Of a stretch of DNA of 5,018 nucleotides, positions 1-5,018 are shown piece after piece. Source of the DNA: Thiotrichaceae bacterium (GTDB lineage: Bacteria > Pseudomonadota > Gammaproteobacteria > SZUA-229); contig NVWZ01000001.1 of assembly GCA_002746365.1 (NCBI GenBank), positions 205,870-210,887 of the forward strand. The letters run 5' to 3'. Position numbers and translations under genes: made by a program. Under the pieces are notes generated by a model. The model was not told the DNA's origin, ran no database searches, and worked only from the letters and a program-made list of their open reading frames with translations. Positions within the stretch are counted from its first letter, which is position 1; each line of letters opens with the position of its first letter.

Positions 1-2110
1 CAAACATAGCATTAACGACATCACGACTAGAGACACTGTTAAGACTTCCATCGACATCAAGAAAGATTTCATTCAGCCGTGTATACGACAAGAAATAACG
101 ACTTGCATAAGAGTAGCTAAAATTAGCCGCGGGCTTTTTTAATTTAGAATCATAACTGGCCGCTACAAAATAATTATGAATAGACAATGCATCCGAACCC
201 GCTGTCGACACCCCTAGCTGTGACCGCTGATCACTAAATTGAAAGGTTGGAAACCACCAACGCGGACGCAAGCTAGACCAGGCCTGATAATCTCTCGGCT
301 TATGGGGCGTAATGGTGTAATCCATAATCTGCAAATAATCTTCCGTTAGAGTAAACGGTTCTATAGTCATTGCATCATCAAGCATGCCGACGATATCAAT
401 TAAGTTTTTATCTTTATTGACCAATTCGTCATCCAACTCTAACTTATATATGGCAAAGCCTTCAGCGCTGTATCCTGCATAATAAATGGGGCCATCGACT
501 GTTGCCTGACTGGATTGAAATGCGCCACCAATAAGATTGGTCAATTGTGTAACGTTTCCGCTATCGGTTTTGTATAGATGAAGATTATAAACGTCATTCA
601 CTTCCATGCTAAATAAAACATTGCCGTCTACGGTGTACTGTGGATTTGCTGCAATATTTGTGCCTCGTGTTAACTTTGTCCAGCGTTTGTTTGCAAGATT
701 AAAACGCTCTATATTCCAGCCGTCTCCTTTTCGCCATAATGAAGCAACCACTGAGAGGCCATCTGGCGACACATCAATTTGACCTAGAATTTCATTATCT
801 TTTGCTTGCCATAAACTTTCTTTAAACTCTGCTTTTTCATCTAACCGTTGTAATTCAAATTTGCCCGCATCGTGATGCACCGCAATAATCTGCTCACCAT
901 CTGAAGACCATCGTGCAGAAAGAAAACGACCACACTCGGTTAATCGTTGCAATTTGTTGCTCTTCATATCATAGCGATAAATATCACTGTAGATGGTGAA
1001 ATAGTTACAGAACTCATTTTGAGTTAACAAAAGACCCGCTTTTGAATGCAAATCTAATCCCGCAGTATTATTTAAATCAAGCAGAAATTTTCTATTACCT
1101 TCAGTATCAACGTGCATCAAATGCGATCGTTTATGACCCCCGCTTTCCACATAATAAACTTCTTCGCCTTTTGCTGTTGCTATCGACTGTACCGAACTCG
1201 TCCTATATGCTTCTTTCGAAAATTGTTTACCCGCTATGATTCCTTTAGCTGTTATGTCTTCGATTTGCGGCTGAAATTTTTCTCTAAGCCACTGTTGGTA
1301 CTCGCTCCATAATGGCGTTAAGTTTTTACCCAGTGCTTTTTTTGCATTCGTATTGATAAAAAAGGGAAAAAGATTATTGCTATATTTTTCTATCCATCGT
1401 TGCAAATTATCTTCGCCATAAACTTCTGAAATAAATTTCATAAAGTAGACGCCATAGAGATAGCGCGTGGTGCCTGCGGGCCAGGTTGCCGCCGGCAAGT
1501 TAACATGTGAAATAGGCTGCAAGCCCTTAGCGACTTCTTCTCGCATCATCGAGGCGAACATCGCACTCTGACCACGACCGACACCGCGTACTTCATCCGT
1601 TTCTTTATGTGTTGCCAGACCTTCGATTACCCACGCAGGCTGAAACAAGTTGGGAAATAAAAACAATAGACGGCCAAAATAATTTTTTAAGGTCTCAGGC
1701 GATCCCGCGCTTTTATCTAAATGTATGACATGCGTATACTCATGCACGATCAAGGTAGTCATCCAGTCATCAAAATCTTCTAAAGTATTGACGCTGGTCG
1801 GTGGCGCTAAAAATATGACGGTATGATTAAAAAAGATGGGAGAAGCAAACCCATTAGGCTGGTCAGTTTCATCACTGAGTACAAGGTGGGTTTTTTCTAG
1901 TGGATACCAATTCAGTTCTTTGCTCAGTCGAAAATGTGCTTTTTCAGCTATCACCAACGCCCGTTCAGCTATTGCTTTATTAGCTTCGGCATAATGCACA
2001 TAGAGGTGTTCACTTTCAATTGTTTTCCAATTCAGATCTGGATCGACCGCATATACATTTTTATTGAACAATAAAAAACCAACGACAAATAAATAAATCC
2101 ATCTCTTCAT
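1..2110 (-). CDS. Secreted gluzincin-type zinc metallopeptidase with TolB-like propeller and start of a C-terminal beta-barrel (3' end outside window)
   Basis: A single open frame runs from an ATG at 2110 to the window edge, giving 703 codons with no stop, so the C-terminus is missing. Residues 1-21 form a signal peptide: MKRW, a hydrophobic core, then VYA before the predicted cleavage point. Residues about 22-290 resemble peptidase MA-like gluzincins: a helix ending in H123-E-Y-T-H127 (HExxH), and the third ligand E163 in WVIEGLATHKE, 36 residues after H127. Downstream, YLYGVYFMKFISEVYG looks like the usual helix of this fold. Residues about 300-570 contain repeated strand patterns with WSSDGEQI, VSPDG and YTVDGNVLF turns, typical of TolB/WD40-like propellers. 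Residues 611-621 (WSSLRPRWWFP) followed by alternating strands such as HNYFVAASYDS and ANFSYSYASRYFLSYTR resemble the start of an outer-membrane barrel seen in large proteins of this type. Substrate is unknown. It is probably a periplasmic peptidase tethered to the outer membrane; the fold calls are by eye. The gene follows ubiB by 19 bp. Several stretches look more AT-rich than ubiB. Confidence 0.85.
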   Translation of the reverse strand, partial: MKRWIYLFVVGFLLFNKNVYAVDPDLNWKTIESEHLYVHYAEANKAIAERALVIAEKAHFRLSKELNWYPLEKTHLVLSDETDQPNGFASPIFFNHTVIFLAPPTSVNTLEDFDDWMTTLIVHEYTHVIHLDKSAGSPETLKNYFGRLLFLFPNLFQPAWVIEGLATHKETDEVRGVGRGQSAMFASMMREEVAKGLQPISHVNLPAATWPAGTTRYLYGVYFMKFISEVYGEDNLQRWIEKYSNNLFPFFINTNAKKALGKNLTPLWSEYQQWLREKFQPQIEDITAKGIIAGKQFSKEAYRTSSVQSIATAKGEEVYYVESGGHKRSHLMHVDTEGNRKFLLDLNNTAGLDLHSKAGLLLTQNEFCNYFTIYSDIYRYDMKSNKLQRLTECGRFLSARWSSDGEQIIAVHHDAGKFELQRLDEKAEFKESLWQAKDNEILGQIDVSPDGLSVVASLWRKGDGWNIERFNLANKRWTKLTRGTNIAANPQYTVDGNVLFSMEVNDVYNLHLYKTDSGNVTQLTNLIGGAFQSSQATVDGPIYYAGYSAEGFAIYKLELDDELVNKDKNLIDIVGMLDDAMTIEPFTLTEDYLQIMDYTITPHKPRDYQAWSSLRPRWWFPTFQFSDQRSQLGVSTAGSDALSIHNYFVAASYDSKLKKPAANFSYSYASRYFLSYTRLNEIFLDVDGSLNSVSSRDVVNAMF

Positions 2111-2129
2111 ATTTGTTTTCTATTTAATG
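2111..2129 (-). other. ubiB to metallopeptidase junction, no terminator
   Basis: This is a 19-bp AT-rich spacer between the ubiB TAG stop and the next ATG on the same strand. It has no inverted repeat and no room for a rho-independent terminator. The best ribosome-binding candidate is a weak AGAAAAC purine stretch several bases before the ATG. The spacing suggests that the downstream gene is at least partly co-transcribed with ubiB, although a promoter inside the end of ubiB cannot be excluded by eye. Confidence 0.55.
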
Positions 2130-3788
2130 CTATTTTTTAAGACCATAAAGGATAAAAAGGAGGCCTGTCCCTGCCGAAACCCATGACAATATCGGGGCAC
2201 CCATTACAAGTTCGGCATCGATTACCGCGTAAATAACTGATGCCGCAATTAACATACTGGAGCCGGTGATGACAATTAATGTCCGTTGATGATTGTGGCT
2301 TAATTCATCACGAATTTTTTGTATTTCGTCTATTTGTTTTAGGTGATACTCACCATCGGCATACGCTTTCAAACTTTTGTAAATTAGCCCCGGCATTTCC
2401 GGCATCTTTTCGATCAGATACGGCAGGTCATCTTTCAGGTTTCTAAACAGTGCGCGCGGGCCGACCTGCTCTTCCATCCATTGTTCTAAAAATGGTTTGG
2501 CAGTTTTCCATAAATCAAGGTCGGGATAAAGCTGGCGACCCAAACCTTCGATATTCAATAAAGTTTTTTGTAGCAGAACCAGCTGCGGCTGCACTTCCAT
2601 ATTAAAGCGACGCGCGGTTTGAAACAAACGTAACAACAACTGTCCGAATGAAATCTCTTTTAACGGTTTCTCAAATATAGGCTCACACACACTGCGGATG
2701 GCTGATTCAAACTCATCCACTCGCGTATGCGATGGCACCCAACCGGACTCCACATGTAACTTGGCAACCTTGTAATAATCCCGCTGAAAAAATGCCAGAA
2801 AATTTTCTGCCAGATAACGTTTGTCTGTCTGGCTTAGCGTGCCCATAATGCCGAAATCTACCGCGATATATTTAGGTAACTTTGGGTTTTCAATATCAAC
2901 AAAAATATTGCCCGGGTGCATGTCGGCGTGGAAAAAATTATGCGAGAACACCTGAGTAAAAAATATCTCGACACCCAGAGCTGCCAGACGCTCCATGTCG
3001 GTGCCTTGCTCTTTTAAGGCGGCTATGTCACGAATGGGCGTACCGTAAATTCTTTCCATAACCAGTACATTTTTACGCACGAAATCCCAATGTATCTCTG
3101 GCACGTATAAATCGTTTGAACCTTCGAAATTACGACGCAACTGACTGGCATTTGCCGCCTCACGTAACAGATCAAGCTCATCAAGAATGGTTTTTTCATA
3201 TTCGGCGATGACTTCAACCGGGCGCAAGCGACGCAACTGTGAGGAGTATTTTGCAGCTAACTCTGCAATGATATACAACAAGGATAGATCGCGTTTTATA
3301 ACCGGCAGTATGTCTGGGCGAAGCACTTTGACGACAACATTTTCACCGGTTTTAAGTACCGCAACGTGAACCTGTGCGACTGATGCCGACGCTAAGGGCT
3401 GTTCATCAAATGACTCAAATAATTCCTCTACACTTTCACCAAAAGCTTTTTCAATAATTGATTTGGCCTGCACGCCGGGAAAAGCCGGTACTGCATCCTG
3501 TAATTGCTCAAGCTCATCGGCAATATCATCTGCCAGTAAATCTCGTCGGGTCGAAAGCATTTGACCAAATTTGATAAAGATAGGGCCGAGATCTTCCAGC
3601 GCTTCTCGCATACGCTGAGCACGGGGTTTACGTTTTCGACGAAACCAGTTCCATGGGAAAAGATAGATGAGAAATCGAAAGGGGCGAAACAGGTGTGTGG
3701 TGAATACAATATCATCCAGCCCATGTTTCATCAGCACCCAGTTGATGTATAACATTCTGATAAATTGACCGGGTGATAATATAGGCAT
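2130..3788 (-). CDS. ubiB: UbiB, atypical protein-kinase-like ATPase for ubiquinone biosynthesis
   Basis: UbiB belongs to the ABC1/ADCK/UbiB atypical kinase family. It is a membrane-anchored ATPase required for ubiquinone synthesis; its relatives COQ8/ADCK3 act on coenzyme Q lipids and complexes rather than as ordinary protein kinases. The protein has 552 residues, against 546 in E. coli. The hallmark motifs are all present: the KxGQ motif at K73-Q76 ([15 protein letters not shown]), the alanine-rich loop ASASVAQVH (133-141) that replaces the usual kinase glycine loop, the invariant lysine K154 in [15 protein letters not shown], the ExD-type stretch [11 protein letters not shown] (203-213), the catalytic HADMHPGN (287-294, D289, N294), and the metal-binding DFG at 311-313. 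The block [19 protein letters not shown] is nearly identical to E. coli. Two hydrophobic helices near 503-522 and 529-549 form the C-terminal membrane anchor. The ATG lies 2 nt after the ubiJ stop, which suggests translational coupling, and the N-terminal [10 protein letters not shown] aligns with E. coli TPGEVRRLYF. All key residues are intact. Confidence 0.98.
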   Translation of the reverse strand: MPILSPGQFIRMLYINWVLMKHGLDDIVFTTHLFRPFRFLIYLFPWNWFRRKRKPRAQRMREALEDLGPIFIKFGQMLSTRRDLLADDIADELEQLQDAVPAFPGVQAKSIIEKAFGESVEELFESFDEQPLASASVAQVHVAVLKTGENVVVKVLRPDILPVIKRDLSLLYIIAELAAKYSSQLRRLRPVEVIAEYEKTILDELDLLREAANASQLRRNFEGSNDLYVPEIHWDFVRKNVLVMERIYGTPIRDIAALKEQGTDMERLAALGVEIFFTQVFSHNFFHADMHPGNIFVDIENPKLPKYIAVDFGIMGTLSQTDKRYLAENFLAFFQRDYYKVAKLHVESGWVPSHTRVDEFESAIRSVCEPIFEKPLKEISFGQLLLRLFQTARRFNMEVQPQLVLLQKTLLNIEGLGRQLYPDLDLWKTAKPFLEQWMEEQVGPRALFRNLKDDLPYLIEKMPEMPGLIYKSLKAYADGEYHLKQIDEIQKIRDELSHNHQRTLIVITGSSMLIAASVIYAVIDAELVMGAPILSWVSAGTGLLFILYGLKK

Positions 3789-3790
3789 TT

Positions 3791-4375
3791 TTACTTAGCT
3801 GATAGTGATTGAATTTTTTGCTGCAATCGATCAACGTCATTTCTAAGTTGATCAACCGCATCATTAAAAATATTCAGTTCTGTTTCTGTAACCACATCGC
3901 GACTTTCTTCCTGAAGATACTCGCTAACGCTATTAGAAAAAGAACTAACCGTGTGCTGGCTCCAGCCTGTCAACTTTCGACCTGTTTGCTGTAACTGAAA
4001 AGCCAGTCCATCACCGACTATTTCTGCCAGCGGTTCTGACCAGTCAATATCCATCTGATTAAAGATATTTTTAAACTGGTGGCCTAAACGCGTATCGCCG
4101 CTTATTTCAACTTCACCTTTTAGAAGTAAGCTGGCGGCATTGGATGCCAGCCCCATTTTAAAAAGTGATAACGGCGTACCGCGTAATACTGTATCAACAT
4201 CGCCTTCAAACTCGGTAAGAATTTGAATGCCTGTCTCAGCGGGAAGCATATATATCGTTTTATTAATTACCGTTAATTCTATCTTAATCACTTTGCCATC
4301 AAATGCTTTTAATTTCCCTAGCATCTCAGGATCTAATGCCAGGTAGCGATTAATGACTGTTTCAAAAATTAACAT
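3791..4375 (-). CDS. ubiJ: UbiJ, SCP2-domain ubiquinone biosynthesis accessory factor
   Basis: UbiJ (formerly YigP) is a non-catalytic protein needed for aerobic ubiquinone synthesis. In E. coli it is part of the soluble Ubi complex, where its SCP2 (sterol carrier protein 2) domain binds hydrophobic biosynthetic intermediates and its C-terminus pairs with UbiK. The 194 residues are close to the 201 of E. coli UbiJ. Residues about 3-105 fit the SCP2 domain, including the [17 protein letters not shown] segment and [20 protein letters not shown] polar, helical linker follows. Residues 167-191 form a clean heptad series (L167, F170, V174, L177, V181, L184, I188, L191), a strong coiled-coil pattern. 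The ending [11 protein letters not shown] resembles the E. coli ending RLEKLEAK. The position between ubiE and ubiB is the classic gammaproteobacterial arrangement and supports the call. The start is the only standard start after an upstream in-frame TAG, although no good ribosome-binding site precedes it. Sequence divergence from E. coli is high, as is normal for this family. Confidence 0.93.
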   Translation of the reverse strand: MLIFETVINRYLALDPEMLGKLKAFDGKVIKIELTVINKTIYMLPAETGIQILTEFEGDVDTVLRGTPLSLFKMGLASNAASLLLKGEVEISGDTRLGHQFKNIFNQMDIDWSEPLAEIVGDGLAFQLQQTGRKLTGWSQHTVSSFSNSVSEYLQEESRDVVTETELNIFNDAVDQLRNDVDRLQQKIQSLSAK

Positions 4376-4409
4376 CGATAAAATACTACACTAATTAATC
4401 AGCGGTTCC
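4376..4409 (-). other. ubiE-ubiJ intergenic gap, no terminator and no close Shine-Dalgarno
   Basis: This is a 34-bp AT-rich spacer between the ubiE stop and the ubiJ ATG. No GC-rich hairpin followed by a T-run is present, so read-through from ubiE to ubiJ is expected. The only purine-rich ribosome-binding-like string, AAGGA, overlaps the ubiE stop and lies about 30 nt from the ubiJ ATG, which is too far for normal use. An in-frame TAG sits five codons before the ubiJ ATG and excludes an upstream standard start. A TAGTAT string resembles a -10 box but has no convincing -35 partner, so no promoter is called. Confidence 0.6.
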
Positions 4410-5018
4410 TTAAAGTTTAAAGCCTTTATGCAAAGCGACAATACCGCCTGTCATATTATGATAGGTACAACGTTCAAAGCCGGTATCAATCATCATCTGC
4501 TTTAACGTATCCTGGTTTGGGTGCATGCGGATAGACTCCGCAAGATAGCGATAGCTTTCTTCATCGCCCGCAATTAATTTGCCCATCTTTGGCAATATAT
4601 TAAAAGAATAAAAATCGTAAACTTTATCCAGACCCGGTATAACCGGCTTTGAAAATTCAAGAATCAGTAAGCGACCACCGGGTTTGAGTACCCGGTACAT
4701 CGACGCCAGCGCTTTATCCTGATGCGTTACATTTCTCAGACCAAAAGCCATGGTGATGCAATCAAATTGATTGTTTTCAAAAGGTAAATCCTCGGCATTG
4801 GCTTCAACAAAATCTATATTGCCGGCGTAACCTTTATCGAGCAGGCGCTTTCGACCTTCTTCCAGCATGGCAGCATTGATGTCTGAAATGATTATCTTAC
4901 CGCTTGGCCCTACTTGTTTTGACATTTGCATCGTCAAGTCGCCGGTACCCCCCGCCACATCCAGAGCTGAACCACCGGGTTTTAAACCGGTGTGTTGCAT
5001 GGCAATTTTTTTCCAGAT
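4410..5018 (-). CDS. ubiE: UbiE, ubiquinone/menaquinone biosynthesis C-methyltransferase (5' end outside window)
   Basis: This is a cytoplasmic class I SAM-dependent methyltransferase. The family C-methylates the benzoquinol ring in ubiquinone synthesis and demethylmenaquinol in menaquinone synthesis. The frame is open to the window edge and encodes 202 residues plus a TAA stop. The ATG at 5000 is internal: six in-frame codons (IWKKIA) precede it and align with the LWKRF segment near residue 50 of E. coli UbiE (251 aa), so about 45-50 N-terminal residues lie beyond 5018. Visible motifs, numbered from the window edge, are the SAM-binding glycine loop [10 protein letters not shown] (19-28), the acidic SDIN stretch after the next strand, NAEDLPF, FGLRNV, the UbiE/COQ5 signature [15 protein letters not shown], and the conserved [19 protein letters not shown] block. 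The C-terminus HKGFKL matches the E. coli HRGYKF ending, so the 3' end is intact. It is the first gene of the visible ubiE-ubiJ-ubiB run. Nothing abnormal was seen. Family assignment rests on remembered E. coli sequence. Confidence 0.97.
   Translation of the reverse strand: MWKKIAMQHTGLKPGGSALDVAGGTGDLTMQMSKQVGPSGKIIISDINAAMLEEGRKRLLDKGYAGNIDFVEANAEDLPFENNQFDCITMAFGLRNVTHQDKALASMYRVLKPGGRLLILEFSKPVIPGLDKVYDFYSFNILPKMGKLIAGDEESYRYLAESIRMHPNQDTLKQMMIDTGFERCTYHNMTGGIVALHKGFKL

Noticed and set aside
1042..1312. Two short overlapping plus-strand open frames of about 65 codons.
   Set aside because: They lie antisense inside the metallopeptidase frame, have no ribosome-binding site or recognisable domain, and their composition looks like reversed coding sequence.
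2111..2160. A possible promoter before the metallopeptidase at the end of ubiB (TA-rich strings resembling a -10 box).
   Set aside because: No -35 box at suitable spacing could be found. AT-rich sequence alone is not enough to call a promoter.
3023..3752. Several short open frames on both strands within ubiB.
   Set aside because: All overlap the strongly conserved UbiB frame in other phases and show no family resemblance.
3809..3994. Plus-strand 61-codon open frame opposite ubiJ.
   Set aside because: It is antisense to the UbiJ coiled-coil and linker region, with no start signal or recognisable product.
4391..4402. Near-palindromic 12-mer centred on ATTAAT in the ubiE-ubiJ gap, considered as an operator.
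   Set aside because: It is short, imperfect and made of AT-rich bases that form such palindromes easily by chance. No promoter is visible next to it.
4410..5000. Taking the ATG at 5000 as the true ubiE start, giving a 196-residue protein.
   Set aside because: The frame stays open to the window edge, and the codons before it (IWKKIA) match the conserved region before the SAM-binding loop. Full-length UbiE is about 250 residues.

Overview
The window looks like a gammaproteobacterial chromosome segment. It holds four genes, all on the minus strand, packed almost without gaps. Reading in the direction of transcription (high to low coordinates), they are ubiE (5' end outside the window), ubiJ, ubiB, and a large secreted zinc metallopeptidase-like gene whose 3' end is outside the window. 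The ubiE-ubiJ-ubiB order and the close similarity of the proteins to their E. coli counterparts support a ubiquinone-making gammaproteobacterium. The sequence alone does not support a genus.

Positions 4410-5018 encode the SAM-dependent C-methyltransferase UbiE. Positions 3791-4375 encode UbiJ, an SCP2-domain lipid-binding accessory protein with a C-terminal coiled coil. Positions 2130-3788 encode UbiB, an atypical kinase/ATPase with two C-terminal membrane helices. UbiE makes one of the ring methylations of ubiquinone (and of menaquinone where present). UbiJ and UbiB are not ring-modifying enzymes: UbiJ belongs to the soluble Ubi complex that holds hydrophobic intermediates, and UbiB is thought to help extract or deliver those lipids from the membrane. 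Gaps of 34 bp and 2 bp, with no terminator-like hairpin, suggest one transcript.

Positions 1-2110 are a single open frame of 703 codons that leaves the window without a stop. It encodes a protein with a signal peptide, a gluzincin-type HExxH zinc site with a downstream glutamate, a region of TolB/beta-propeller-like repeats, and the start of what looks like a C-terminal outer-membrane beta-barrel. It begins only 19 bp after ubiB, where E. coli has the tat genes. It has no obvious link to quinone synthesis and is the least ordinary feature here.

No RNA genes, mobile elements, CRISPR arrays, convincing promoters or terminators were found. Non-coding sequence totals only 55 bp.
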